A stretch of 46,429 nt of DNA from JBCDBD01 sp039184335 (GTDB taxonomy: Bacteria > Bacteroidota > Bacteroidia > Flavobacteriales > Flavobacteriaceae). Both the position numbers and the translations under genes were made by a program. The DNA lies in the NCBI GenBank assembly GCA_039184335.1, contig JBCDBD010000028.1, forward strand, positions 1 to 46,429. The letters run 5' to 3'. Positions 24,694 to 33,492 of this stretch are shown here, piece by piece (positions within the stretch are counted from its first letter, which is position 1; every line of letters starts with the position of its first letter). The notes beneath the pieces are model-generated. The model saw nothing but the letters and a program-made list of their open reading frames with translations. It searched no databases and had not been told where the DNA came from.

Positions 24694-27318
24694 TTATCCC
24701 AAACTCGCCAAGCTTTTTTCCAAAGTTTCAATTTTAGCTTCCGCGTCAGCTGCTTTTTTTCGCTCGATGGCTACTACCTGCTCAGGAGCATTGTTGACGA
24801 AACGTTCATTGTCAAGCTTTTTCTTCACCGATTGTAAAAAACCTTTCGTATAATTCAATTCATCGGTAATCTTCTGGATTTCTGCGGCAACGTCTATGGC
24901 TCCACCCATAGGAATAAAGTATTCGTTGCTCTTGACACGAAAGCTTAGAGCCCCATCAACTGTCTCGGTTACACTTTCAATACTTGACAGTTTGCCCAAC
25001 TTCAAGATTATGGCATCCATTCGGGTATCGGTTCCTTCTGTGTTTAGAAATGAAAGCTCCAAAGCCTCTTTTTGGGGAATGTTTTTCTCTTTTCGTATGG
25101 TGCGCACACCAGCGATAACATCCATTGCAAAATCGAAATCTGCAATCAATTGTCCATCAAATCCCTCGGCATTCGGCCAAGTTGAAATGACCAATGCTTG
25201 CTGTGGGGTGCGCTGTGCAATATGTTGCCACACCTCTTCGGTCAAAAAGGGCATAAACGGGTGCAACAATTTTAAGTTCTGTTCGAATAAATGAATGATG
25301 CTATCGTAGGTCACTCGATCAATCGGATGCTGGTACTTGGGTTTCACTATTTCTAAAAGCCAAGAACAAAAATCATCCCAAACCAACTTGTAGATTACCA
25401 TCAAAGCATCTGAAATACGGTATTTACTGAAATGGTCCTCGATTTCGGTCAACATTTTGTTGAACTTGGCAGTGTACCAATTGACACCGATTATCGCGGC
25501 TTCGGGTTGAGCCATAGTGGCAACCTCCCATCCCTTCACCAACCTAAAGGCATTCCATATTTTGTTGGCAAAGTTTTTTCCTTGTTGGCAAAGGGCTTCG
25601 TCGAACAGAAGGTCATTACCAGCAGCAGAGCTTAACAATAAGCCTACCCGCACCCCATCTGCCCCAAAATCATCGATCAATTTCAAGGCATCAGGTGAAT
25701 TACCCAATGATTTTGACATCTTTCTTCGCTGCTTGTCCCTGACCAAACCGGTCAAGTATACATTTTCGAATGGACGCTTACCGTGGTATTCATAACCAGC
25801 AATAATCATACGCGCCACCCAAAAGAACAAAATGTCAGGACCAGTGACCAAATCACTGGTAGGATAGTAGTACTTGAACTCCTCATTATCGGGATCCAAA
25901 ATACCTCCAAAAACACTCATCGGCCATAGCCATGAAGAGAACCAAGTATCTAAGACATCGGGGTCTTGCCGCAAATCAGATGCCATGATTTTCGGATTTT
26001 TAGACCTTGCTTTTTCGAGGGCTTGCGCTTTGGTTTCGGCTACAACGAAATCATCCTTTCCCTTGCCATAATAGTATGCAGGTATTTGTTGTCCCCACCA
26101 CAATTGGCGCGAGATATTCCAATCTCGAATGTTTTCCATCCAATGCCGATACGTATTTTCAAATTTCTTTGGGAAAAGGGTTACCTCACCTGTTGCAAAA
26201 ACCGCTTCAAGTGCAGGTTTCGACAATCTTTCCATTTTCAGAAACCATTGGTCTGAAAGTCGTGGCTCGATGATGGCCTTAGTACGTTCTGAAGTGCCCA
26301 CTTTGTTGATGTGCTGTTCTGCTTTCACCAAATGTCCTTCTTCATGGAGTTCTTTGACAATTTCTTTACGTACCACAAAACGATCTTTACCCTCATAGTG
26401 CAGCCCGTAAGCATTTAACGTCGCATCTTCATGAAAGATATCGATGACATCCAAACCATGTTTATCGCCAAGTGCCTTATCATTTTCGTCATGGGCAGGG
26501 GTCACTTTTAAACATCCTGTACCAAATTCAATGTCAACATAATCATCTTCAATAATCGGGACAATACGCCCACAAAGGGGCACAATTGCTTTCTTGCCCT
26601 TTAAATGTGTATATCGCCCATCATTGGGATTGATACAAATTGCAGTATCACCCAATATGGTCTCGGGCCGGGTCGTTGCAATGGTGACCGTATCGTCTGC
26701 ACCGACAATCTTATAACTTAGGTAGTATAACGATGCCTGTTTTTCTTCATAAATCACTTCTTCATCTGATAGTGTCGTCTTCGCTTCCGGATCCCAGTTT
26801 ACCATGCGATACCCGCGATAGATCAATCCTTTTTCATACAGATCGACAAATACTTTTATCACCGAAGCTGACATATCGTCATCCATGGTGAATTTTTTGC
26901 GACTCCAATCCAGAGAGCACCCAAGCCTTTCCAACTGTTTGAAAATTACCCCACCATACTTCTCGGTCCATTCCCATACATGCCCCAAAAATGCCTCTCT
27001 GGTCAAATCAGACTTCGCAATACCCATATCCTTTAACCTTGCCACCACTTTGGCTTCTGTGGCAATAGCTGCATGGTCTGCACCGGGAACCCAACAAGCG
27101 TTTTTACCCATCAGTCGTGCCTTGCGGACCAAAACATCTTGTATCGTGTTGTTGAGCATGTGCCCCATATGAAGTACCCCGGTAACGTTAGGTGGTGGTA
27201 TTACAATCGTATAGGGCTCCCGGCTATCTGGCCTAGAGGTAAAATAGTCATGCGCTATCCAGTAGTCATACCAATGTTTCTCTACGGTACGGGGCTCATA
27301 TTTTGAAGGTATCTGCAT
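24694..27318 (-). CDS. valS: Valyl-tRNA synthetase
   Basis: An 874-residue class I aminoacyl-tRNA synthetase charging tRNA-Val. The HIGH motif is HMGH at residues 50-53 (PPPNVTGVLHMGHMLN) and the KMSKS motif is at 533-537; between them lies the CP1 editing domain with TTRPETILGDTA. The C terminus has the coiled-coil arm expected for ValS (ELNYTKGFLQSVKKKLDNE and on). Length is typical. It is the first gene of a minus-strand run and has no obvious T-box or attenuator upstream. Confidence 0.98.
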   Translation of the reverse strand: MQIPSKYEPRTVEKHWYDYWIAHDYFTSRPDSREPYTIVIPPPNVTGVLHMGHMLNNTIQDVLVRKARLMGKNACWVPGADHAAIATEAKVVARLKDMGIAKSDLTREAFLGHVWEWTEKYGGVIFKQLERLGCSLDWSRKKFTMDDDMSASVIKVFVDLYEKGLIYRGYRMVNWDPEAKTTLSDEEVIYEEKQASLYYLSYKIVGADDTVTIATTRPETILGDTAICINPNDGRYTHLKGKKAIVPLCGRIVPIIEDDYVDIEFGTGCLKVTPAHDENDKALGDKHGLDVIDIFHEDATLNAYGLHYEGKDRFVVRKEIVKELHEEGHLVKAEQHINKVGTSERTKAIIEPRLSDQWFLKMERLSKPALEAVFATGEVTLFPKKFENTYRHWMENIRDWNISRQLWWGQQIPAYYYGKGKDDFVVAETKAQALEKARSKNPKIMASDLRQDPDVLDTWFSSWLWPMSVFGGILDPDNEEFKYYYPTSDLVTGPDILFFWVARMIIAGYEYHGKRPFENVYLTGLVRDKQRRKMSKSLGNSPDALKLIDDFGADGVRVGLLLSSAAGNDLLFDEALCQQGKNFANKIWNAFRLVKGWEVATMAQPEAAIIGVNWYTAKFNKMLTEIEDHFSKYRISDALMVIYKLVWDDFCSWLLEIVKPKYQHPIDRVTYDSIIHLFEQNLKLLHPFMPFLTEEVWQHIAQRTPQQALVISTWPNAEGFDGQLIADFDFAMDVIAGVRTIRKEKNIPQKEALELSFLNTEGTDTRMDAIILKLGKLSSIESVTETVDGALSFRVKSNEYFIPMGGAIDVAAEIQKITDELNYTKGFLQSVKKKLDNERFVNNAPEQVVAIERKKAADAEAKIETLEKSLASLG

Positions 27319-27458
27319 TTTTTGGTACAGTTTTTGGTTTTAAGGTGGGATTGGTTTTTGTAAGATAAAGACATGTTAAATCAACACGATATCTTACACA
27401 GGCACCAATCTATAAATACGAAACAAAAATAAGTAACGTTATTACATAACAAAAGAAT

Positions 27459-27490
27459 TTTGGATACAGCCCCCAAAACGGCTAATTTTG
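27459..27490 (+). promoter_or_regulatory. Promoter with -33 and -7 elements for the DUF1573 gene
   Basis: TTTG (27459-27462) and TAATTTTG (27483-27490) are separated by 20 bases, close to the flavobacterial consensus TTTG-N19-TAnnTTTG. The ATG follows 20 bases later, supporting the start at 27511 and arguing against longer upstream frames. Confidence 0.65.
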
Positions 27491-27510
27491 AAATTCACCC
27501 TAAACAACAT

Positions 27511-27900
27511 ATGATGAAAAAGACTGTACTATTGTTATTTGTTGGGTTGTTGGCCATCGGTATAAACGCCCAAGAAAAAACTGCAAAAATTGAGTTTAAG
27601 ACCGAAACCATTGACTATGGTGAAATAGAAAAAGGCAGTGATGGTATTCGTATATTTGAATTCACCAACACCGGTGATGTTCCACTGGTCATTAGTGGTG
27701 TGAAATCTAGTTGTGGGTGCACTATTCCTAAAAAACCAGATGCACCGATCATGCCTGGCGAAACTGGTGAAATTCAGGTGAAATACGATACAAAGCGTGT
27801 CGGCCCCATACGCAAGGCTGTTACGGTAACGTCAAATGCTGATACGCCCACCAAAATCTTAAAGATAAAGGGTACTGTCAAAGCAGATGGCGCAAAATAA
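27511..27900 (+). CDS. Secreted DUF1573 protein
   Basis: A 129-residue protein from paired ATGs at 27511 and 27514. The signal peptide is MKKTVLLLFVGLLAIGINAQ with cleavage after the Ala. The mature domain is a DUF1573 immunoglobulin-like fold: DYGEIEKGSDGIRIFEFTNTGDVPL is split over strands, then the conserved VKSSCGCTIPKKP with its Cys-Gly-Cys, MPGETGEIQVKYDT and VTVTSNADTP. These proteins are abundant in Bacteroidota and probably periplasmic or surface located; the function is not established. It stands alone with its own promoter and a terminator 18 bases after the stop. Confidence 0.9.
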   Translation: MMKKTVLLLFVGLLAIGINAQEKTAKIEFKTETIDYGEIEKGSDGIRIFEFTNTGDVPLVISGVKSSCGCTIPKKPDAPIMPGETGEIQVKYDTKRVGPIRKAVTVTSNADTPTKILKIKGTVKADGAK

Positions 27901-27917
27901 ATGGCTGTCAATCTTAG

Positions 27918-27945
27918 AAAAAAGCCCCTTTGAAGGGGCTTTTTT
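27918..27945 (+). terminator. Bidirectional intrinsic terminator
   Basis: A 12-13 bp stem (AAAAAAGCCCCTT paired with AAGGGGCTTTTTT) with a tiny loop and T-run on both strands lies between the convergent DUF1573 and protease genes, so it can serve both. Confidence 0.92.
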
Positions 27946-27947
27946 GT

Positions 27948-29360
27948 TTAGAACATTTTTTTGAGCACAAAAGAAAAAAGCAAATCTTTATTGTAACGCT
28001 CAATCAACACACGTATTCGCTTGCCTTCTTTATCATTATCGTTCAGCATTTTTAGAATTTCCTGAAGCTTATATTTGTGCACCCTCTTACCGTTTACCGC
28101 CAAAATAACATCTCCTTCTTGCAAACCGGCCTCCTCAGCTGGGCTACCTGATCGAATACTTGATACAATGATTTCGGGCACCAGGCTTAATCTAGTCCTG
28201 TTCTGAAGTAAAATCTGAACGTTCCCAAAGTTCTCATCATCGGAACGTCTGACAATGCCTTGTGAGTCAGCGATACGTTCGGCAATGTAACGTACCCCAC
28301 TATGCTGCAATTCGATACCGGCCCAGTTGTACTGGAAAGGTTGTTTGAAATTACCGTTTTTCTTAATCGTGACTTTCTGGTTCGGATAGTCAAATATGAT
28401 ATTGAACCTTTTTAAGATTTCACCGCCAACACTCCCATTTCTATCACCAAGATTTTTAATCAGACCAAAAGATTCTTTATACGGAAAGGCCGCCTTAGCA
28501 TCCTTCAAGGAAAAACTCCCAATTTTAATGCCATTGACCTTGGTACGTTTACCAAAAATATCTCCACTCAAGCCCTTTCCCAAATAATCTTCATAATGCC
28601 TTTTTGGAATATCGAGGCCTTTATCAGGATCATGAAAGAGCCAAAGTGCATCACTGCTTCCGGTATCCACCAGTAATCGTACTGGAATATCCTTTGATTC
28701 CTCGGTCAGAACAACCCCAGACACATAGGCCTTTCTATTGATTATTTCCATAGGTAGTGTCTCTGACTTTTTGTCTCCCTTATAGACGTAGGTGTCTGGA
28801 TCATGCAACTTTAAAATTTGGGACGAATAATTAAGTTCAACAATAAAATCACGAAAAAGATCATAGCCAAGTATCCCATGTACAGGTACACCAAGCGAGG
28901 CAGAAAAATTGATATCCTTATCTAAAACCACATAAAGCTCTTGATCAAAATTTGTGGCATTGCCCAACTCAAAATTGTTGTGTTTTGAGCTCAAAGCCTT
29001 CATGGGTTCACCATCGCCAAGCCCTCTAATGGTTATTTCAGAGACCTCGTTGATCTGTAAGGAATCTTGGTCTGACAAATTGAATAGAATCGGTTTGCTA
29101 ACCCCGGTATCTAAAACAAATGAAAGTTCTGCGCCATTTATCTTCAGGGGAACTATGATCAAATTGTTTAAAAATTCAAACCTGATTTTTTGGGATTTCT
29201 GCCCCTCTGGCAATACAAAACCTTGCGATGTCCCTACAAGGGGCACACACAGAATCAGAATTAAAAAAAAGCACTTGACCCGATTCAATTTGCTTATTGC
29301 TAAAAGGTTATGTCTTTTAAAGATATAAATTATATTATTGGTACAACTTTTATTTAACAT
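27948..29360 (-). CDS. Aspartyl protease with C-terminal PDZ domain
   Basis: A 470-residue predicted secreted protease of the clan AA, retropepsin-like type. Two aspartyl motifs are present, FVLDTGVSKP (Asp84) and LLVDTGSSDALW (near residue 230), as in bacterial PDZ-containing aspartyl proteases, and a PDZ domain fills the last 90 residues (SPAEEAGLQEGDVILAVNGKRV is split around the core). The ATG at 29360 puts a hydrophobic signal at residues 28-46; a TTG at 29288 would start MNRVKCFFLILILCVPLVG, a textbook signal peptide, and gives 446 residues, so that start is plausible. The substrate is unknown. It converges on DUF1573 and is divergent from the aminotransferase. Confidence 0.88.
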   Translation of the reverse strand: MLNKSCTNNIIYIFKRHNLLAISKLNRVKCFFLILILCVPLVGTSQGFVLPEGQKSQKIRFEFLNNLIIVPLKINGAELSFVLDTGVSKPILFNLSDQDSLQINEVSEITIRGLGDGEPMKALSSKHNNFELGNATNFDQELYVVLDKDINFSASLGVPVHGILGYDLFRDFIVELNYSSQILKLHDPDTYVYKGDKKSETLPMEIINRKAYVSGVVLTEESKDIPVRLLVDTGSSDALWLFHDPDKGLDIPKRHYEDYLGKGLSGDIFGKRTKVNGIKIGSFSLKDAKAAFPYKESFGLIKNLGDRNGSVGGEILKRFNIIFDYPNQKVTIKKNGNFKQPFQYNWAGIELQHSGVRYIAERIADSQGIVRRSDDENFGNVQILLQNRTRLSLVPEIIVSSIRSGSPAEEAGLQEGDVILAVNGKRVHKYKLQEILKMLNDNDKEGKRIRVLIERYNKDLLFSFVLKKMF

Positions 29361-29373
29361 TATTGCAACCTTT

Positions 29374-29398
29374 TAAATTTGGGCCTGACAGTTGTCAG
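29374..29398 (+). promoter_or_regulatory. -7 element plus palindrome before the aminotransferase
   Basis: TAAATTTG (29374-29381) matches TAnnTTTG perfectly. It is followed at 29385-29398 by CTGACA-GT-TGTCAG, a palindrome with 6-bp arms that would lie over the transcription start, a position suited to a repressor operator. The binding protein is unknown. Confidence 0.4.
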
Positions 29399-29437
29399 AT
29401 CACATTGGTTTCTGCATTTTTGCGATAAAATAATTGT

Positions 29438-30628
29438 ATGCCACATATTTCGAAAAAAGGAAAAAAAATGCCGGCCTCCCCTATCAGAAAGTTGGTTCCG
29501 TATGCAGAAAAAGCCAAAAAGAAAGGGGTCAACGTCATTCAACTGAATATTGGCCAACCTGATATAAAAACCCCTAAACCTGCAATGGAGGCTGTAAAAA
29601 ACCACAATCTTGAAATTTTGGCTTACAGCATGACCGAGGGTTCAGAAGAATATCGTGAAAAAATAGCAGCATATTATTCGAAGTATTCCATTAAAGTTTC
29701 TGCTCAAGACATCATTGTCACCACTGGAGGCTCTGAAGCACTTTCTTTCGTTATGGGCACTATTATGGATACCGAAGACGAAGTCATCATTCCAGAACCT
29801 TTTTATGCCAATTATAATGGGTTTGCCACAGCTTCAAGCGTGAAGGTGGTGCCCATTGCTTCTTCAATAACAACTGATTTTGCCTTACCTCCAATTACCG
29901 AATTTGAAAAATGTATCACTTCAAAAACCAAGGCAATATTGATTTGCAATCCGGGAAACCCAACTGGGTACCTTTATTCAAAGAATGAAATTGGACAATT
30001 GGTACAATTGGTCAAAAAGCACGACTTGTTTTTGGTAGCTGACGAAGTATACCGTGAATTCACCTATGATGGCAAAATACACCATTCCATTTTGCAACAT
30101 CCAGAACTGAAAGCACATGCAATAATGGTTGATTCCGTATCAAAAAGGTACAGCATGTGCGGTGCTAGGATCGGATGCTTGGTTTCTAAAAACGAAGAGG
30201 TCATAAAAACGGCACTTAAGTTTGCCCAGGCCCGATTGTCACCGCCCACCTTTGCCCAAATGGCCAGCGAAGCAGCGTTGGACACTCCTGAAGAATATTT
30301 TGATGCTGTGATTGAAGAATATGTAGAGCGCCGAAATATCTTGGTCGATGGTCTTCAACAGATTGAGGGGGTGAAGGTAGCCACACCCCAAGGTGCCTTT
30401 TACTGTATTGCAGAATTGCCGATTGCCAATGCAGATGATTTTGCCCAATGGCTCCTCGAAAAATTTGAATTGGATGGGGAAACGGTAATGGTTGCACCAG
30501 CAGCAGGGTTTTATGCCACCCCTGGTCTGGGCATGAATCAAATACGAATTGCCTACGTGCTAAACAAAGGTAAATTGTTAAAGGCGATTCAAATTCTAGC
30601 TGAAGCACTGAAAACCTATCCAGATTAG
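29438..30628 (+). CDS. Class I aminotransferase (aspartate aminotransferase-like)
   Basis: A 396-residue PLP enzyme of fold type I, subgroup I-gamma/aspC-like. Visible motifs are QLNIGQPDIKTP, TTGGSEALSF (phosphate-binding), ICNPGNPTGYLYS (PLP-binding Asn), VADEVYREFTYD (Asp and Tyr) and DSVSKRYSMCGARIG with the Schiff-base Lys236; the C-terminal substrate Arg is likely in MNQIRIAYV. It transfers an amino group between an amino acid and 2-oxoglutarate; the donor is probably aspartate or an aromatic amino acid. It is followed after 3 bases by murB, with which it is likely cotranscribed. Confidence 0.94.
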   Translation: MPHISKKGKKMPASPIRKLVPYAEKAKKKGVNVIQLNIGQPDIKTPKPAMEAVKNHNLEILAYSMTEGSEEYREKIAAYYSKYSIKVSAQDIIVTTGGSEALSFVMGTIMDTEDEVIIPEPFYANYNGFATASSVKVVPIASSITTDFALPPITEFEKCITSKTKAILICNPGNPTGYLYSKNEIGQLVQLVKKHDLFLVADEVYREFTYDGKIHHSILQHPELKAHAIMVDSVSKRYSMCGARIGCLVSKNEEVIKTALKFAQARLSPPTFAQMASEAALDTPEEYFDAVIEEYVERRNILVDGLQQIEGVKVATPQGAFYCIAELPIANADDFAQWLLEKFELDGETVMVAPAAGFYATPGLGMNQIRIAYVLNKGKLLKAIQILAEALKTYPD

Positions 30629-30631
30629 CAC

Positions 30632-31648
30632 GTGACCATACAAGAAAACATATCGCTGAAGAATTACAATACATTTGGTATTGATGTCAATGCCCGTTTT
30701 TTTGTAGAAGTTACGAGTTTGCTTCAACTACAAAAAGTACTCGGTCTTACTGCTTACCCCAAACGACTCATCATCAGTGGTGGTAGCAATATCTTGCTCA
30801 CGAACGATATCGATGCCTTGGTAATTCACCTAAACCTTAAGGGAATAGCTGTTCTCAAAGAAAATAGCAATGAAGTTCAAATAAAGGTCATGGCCGGTGA
30901 AAATTGGCATCAATTGGTATTATGGACCTTAAACAACGGATATGGTGGATTAGAAAACCTATCACTGATTCCTGGTAATGCCGGAACAGCCCCCATACAA
31001 AATATCGGTGCCTATGGCGTTGAACTTAAAGATATTTTTATAAGTTGTGAGGCCATGGAAACAAAAAGTGGTGAACTTGTGGAATTTGACAAAGATGCCT
31101 GTCAATTCGGATATCGGGATTCCATTTTTAAAAATGCCGCCAAAGACAAATATATCATTACCTCAATAACATTAAAGCTAAGCAAGCAAACCCATACGAT
31201 GAATACCTCATATGGTGCCATTGAAGATGAATTGCAACAAAAAAATATTGTACACCCTACCCTTAAGGAAATCTCTGATGCTGTCATCAGCATACGAAGT
31301 GAAAAACTGCCAGACCCAAAAAGAATAGGAAATAGTGGCAGTTTCTTCAAAAACCCGATCGTGCCCAAAAAAAAATATGAAAAACTACTGAAAAGGTATG
31401 CTACCATACCTTGCTATCAAATAGATGAAGAAAATGTTAAAATACCTGCAGGTTGGTTGATCGAACAATGTGGTTTCAAAGGAAAACGTTTCGGTGATGC
31501 CGGTGTCCACGAAAATCAAGCACTGGTATTGGTCAATTATGGTTCTGCGACCGGCATTGAAATACTACGTTTGGCCCAAAACATTCAAGACGAGGTCCAT
31601 AAAAAGTTCAAAGTAGCGATTGTTCCTGAAGTAAACATCATAAGATAA
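30632..31648 (+). CDS. murB: UDP-N-acetylmuramate dehydrogenase
   Basis: A 338-residue FAD enzyme that reduces UDP-GlcNAc-enolpyruvate to UDP-MurNAc in peptidoglycan synthesis. The start is GTG at 30632 (MTIQENISLKNYNTFGI), 3 bases after the previous stop. FAD-binding LIISGGSNILL, SLIPGNAGTAPIQNIGAYGVE, the catalytic NSGSFFKNP and PAGWLIEQCGFKG are conserved. The length and missing C-terminal features fit type I MurB as in E. coli. It ends the aminotransferase unit and is followed by a GC-rich hairpin. Confidence 0.96.
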   Translation: MTIQENISLKNYNTFGIDVNARFFVEVTSLLQLQKVLGLTAYPKRLIISGGSNILLTNDIDALVIHLNLKGIAVLKENSNEVQIKVMAGENWHQLVLWTLNNGYGGLENLSLIPGNAGTAPIQNIGAYGVELKDIFISCEAMETKSGELVEFDKDACQFGYRDSIFKNAAKDKYIITSITLKLSKQTHTMNTSYGAIEDELQQKNIVHPTLKEISDAVISIRSEKLPDPKRIGNSGSFFKNPIVPKKKYEKLLKRYATIPCYQIDEENVKIPAGWLIEQCGFKGKRFGDAGVHENQALVLVNYGSATGIEILRLAQNIQDEVHKKFKVAIVPEVNIIR

Positions 31649-31678
31649 CCCCTGCATTGAGACAATGACAGGGGTTAT
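31645..31678 (+). terminator. Hairpin after murB
   Basis: ATAACCCCTG and CAGGGGTTAT form a perfect 10-bp stem, with a second pairing ATTG/CAAT inside the loop. There is no T-run after it, so it may act as a 3'-end or Rho-linked structure; a classic intrinsic terminator is less certain. Confidence 0.5.
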
Positions 31679-31705
31679 ACCAAACCAAACTAACCAAAAC
31701 TTATG

Positions 31706-31722
31706 TACGGTAATGGACCGTA
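31706..31722. repeat. Short inverted repeat before the ECF sigma gene
   Basis: TACGG and CCGTA flank a 7-base spacer in the 201-base gap before the sigma factor. The rest of the gap holds the murB hairpin, AT-rich sequence and a near-consensus TACTTTTC -7 box around 31741-31748, but no gene. The role of the repeat is unknown. Confidence 0.3.
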
Positions 31723-31849
31723 TCGTACTATAATATCTTATACTTTTCGAAACGCTGACTAATAATCAATTTCATATTTTAGCGTTGTTTAATATACGTC
31801 GAAGACATAGGCTTTGGATTTTTTATCCAAGTTTATTTTTCAATATATC

Positions 31850-32416
31850 GTGAGCACACTACTTGAGAAACATATCGTAGAGTTACTGGCAGAACGTAAT
31901 GAAAAAGCCATATCACTGTTGTATGACAATTATGGTGATACCCTTTTTGGGGTCGCCCTAAAGGTGGTAAAAGATGAAGATTTGGCCCAAGATGTACTAC
32001 AAGAAAGTTTTGTGAAAATCTGGAAAAAATCAGATTCCTATGATGCAACAAAAGCCAAATTGTTCACATGGCTTTTTAGAATAACACGAAACACGGCAAT
32101 CGATAAGCTACGGAGTATAAACACCAAAGCTGACAAAGAAATCCAAATTGATGTTTCTAACGTATATACCATTGGTGTGAACAGTATTCAGCCCGATTTT
32201 TTGGATATCAAGGAAAACCTTGAAAAAATAGAACCAAAATATCAAATAGTCTTGGATGCCCTCTTTTTTCAAGGAATGACACAACAGGAAGCAAGTGAAG
32301 AGTTGGATATTCCGTTGGGCACTATCAAATCCAGGTTAAAGATTGGGTTGAGGGAATTGCGTAAAATTTACAATCCCACAATACTCTTGGCACTGTTAAC
32401 TAGTTTAGGATCATGA
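31850..32416 (+). CDS. ECF-type RNA polymerase sigma factor
   Basis: From GTG 31850 (MSTLLEKHIVELLAERN) the protein has 188 residues; a TTG start 36 bases upstream would add a hydrophobic 12-residue tail. Region 2 is visible as YGDTLFGVALKVVKDEDLAQDVLQ and KLFTWLFRITRNTAIDKLR, and region 4 as LDALFFQGMTQQEASEELDIPLGTIKSRLK. There is no C-terminal extension. It overlaps the following anti-sigma gene by 4 bases (ATGA), so the pair is an ECF/anti-sigma switch that controls an unknown regulon, often oxidative or envelope stress in this family. Confidence 0.93.
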   Translation: MSTLLEKHIVELLAERNEKAISLLYDNYGDTLFGVALKVVKDEDLAQDVLQESFVKIWKKSDSYDATKAKLFTWLFRITRNTAIDKLRSINTKADKEIQIDVSNVYTIGVNSIQPDFLDIKENLEKIEPKYQIVLDALFFQGMTQQEASEELDIPLGTIKSRLKIGLRELRKIYNPTILLALLTSLGS

Positions 32417-33174
32417 AAGAAAAGATAAAACTATTTTTAGACTCCGATTTACTTGAGAAATACCTTTTGGGAGATACCTCGACAGAAGAAGCACTTAAAG
32501 TAGAGCGCTACATTGCCATGTATCCTGAGGTACATAAAACCTATAATGAGTTGCAAGAAAATTTGGAGGCTTTTGCAAAATTACATGCCCGTAAAGCCCC
32601 AAATGAACTAAAAGCCACGATACTAAATCGAATCAAGAATGAAAAAATCGGCCGTAGAAGATTCTATAGATACGCAGTGGCAGCCAGTATTACTGCATTG
32701 ATTTTTGCCGGTTCCTCTTATTTTTTCTGGAATCAGAACAAAAGCTTGCAACAAGAAAAAGCCATTGTAAACAATAAGATCAAGAATCTTGAGCAAGATA
32801 TGAAAGTACAGCTCGAGGATTTGAGAAACCAATACATCGTACTTAACAATCCCAATACCAAAAAGTATGACGTACGAGGCAATAAAAAAGCCAAAGAACT
32901 AAAGGCCATTGCCTATATCAACCCTGTAAAGAAACTTTCATACATCAATGTAAGCAATCTTCCCCAATTACCTGAAGATCAATGTTTTCAGATGTGGGCT
33001 GAAGTAAATGGAAAAATGGTGAACCTTGGTGTTATCAAGCAGTTTGAAAATAAGGAAAAATTGTTGGCCCTACCGTATGACGACAATGCTGTGGGATATA
33101 TCACCATAGAGCCCAAAGGAGGCAACAACACACCCACCGTGCAGAACATAGTGGCGAATATTACCTATTACTGA
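32413..33174 (+). CDS. Anti-sigma factor, RskA-like membrane protein
   Basis: A 253-residue single-pass inner-membrane protein. Residues about 10-75 are an N-terminal anti-sigma segment (LLEKYLLGDTSTEEALKVE then KAPNELKATILNRI), the transmembrane helix is about residues 88-107 (VAASITALIFAGSSYFFW), residues 110-140 form a coiled coil, and the rest is an RskA-type extracytoplasmic domain with VSNLPQLPEDQCFQMWAEVNG. It would hold the preceding sigma factor at the membrane until it is released. The overlap of 4 bases with the sigma gene supports the pairing. Confidence 0.92.
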   Translation: MKEKIKLFLDSDLLEKYLLGDTSTEEALKVERYIAMYPEVHKTYNELQENLEAFAKLHARKAPNELKATILNRIKNEKIGRRRFYRYAVAASITALIFAGSSYFFWNQNKSLQQEKAIVNNKIKNLEQDMKVQLEDLRNQYIVLNNPNTKKYDVRGNKKAKELKAIAYINPVKKLSYINVSNLPQLPEDQCFQMWAEVNGKMVNLGVIKQFENKEKLLALPYDDNAVGYITIEPKGGNNTPTVQNIVANITYY

Positions 33175-33201
33175 TTCACATAAATAAGTATTAAAAGCAC
33201 C

Positions 33202-33230
33202 TTGGCTTCAAGGCTTAATTTGTATTTTTG
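33202..33230 (+). promoter_or_regulatory. Promoter with -33 and -7 elements for the Cys-rich peptide gene
   Basis: TTG (33202-33204) and TATTTTTG (33223-33230) are spaced by 18 bases, matching the flavobacterial promoter layout, and the ATG follows 14 bases later. It separates the small gene from the sigma/anti-sigma pair. Confidence 0.6.
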
Positions 33231-33244
33231 GACAAATTTGGAAA

Positions 33245-33454
33245 ATGAAGCTCGTATTTCTGACCATTGGTCTCTTAGGACTTGCGTTTGCTGGCATAGC
33301 CATAAAGATTTGGGCCAAGAAAGATGGCAAGTTCGCTGGCACCTGTGCAAGCCAAAACCCATATCTGAACAATAACGGGGAACCCTGTGGATTCTGCGGC
33401 AAACTACCAAGTGAACAGGAATGTAAAAAGGATTCTGTTCCAGAATTCCCCTGA
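33245..33454 (+). CDS. Small Cys-rich membrane-anchored peptide
   Basis: A 69-residue protein: one hydrophobic helix at residues 3-23 (or an uncleaved signal), then a basic stretch KIWAKKDGKF, and a short C-terminal part with four cysteines at 34, 48, 51 and 60 (GTCASQ, GEPCGFCGK, QECKK). The CGFC pair has the CxxC spacing of redox or metal-binding sites. It is likely anchored in the inner membrane with the Cys part outside, or lies in the envelope. I do not recognise the family; it is in a gap between two ECF sigma genes and has its own promoter. It ends 38 bases before the second sigma factor. Confidence 0.75.
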   Translation: MKLVFLTIGLLGLAFAGIAIKIWAKKDGKFAGTCASQNPYLNNNGEPCGFCGKLPSEQECKKDSVPEFP

Positions 33455-33492
33455 GCCAATCTAACTATCGTATCTCCCGAAAACCAACTTTT

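Noticed and set aside
33205..33220. Terminator after the anti-sigma gene (CCTTG/CAAGG hairpin)
   Set aside because: The stem is 5 bp with no T-run and overlaps the -33 element of the next gene's promoter.
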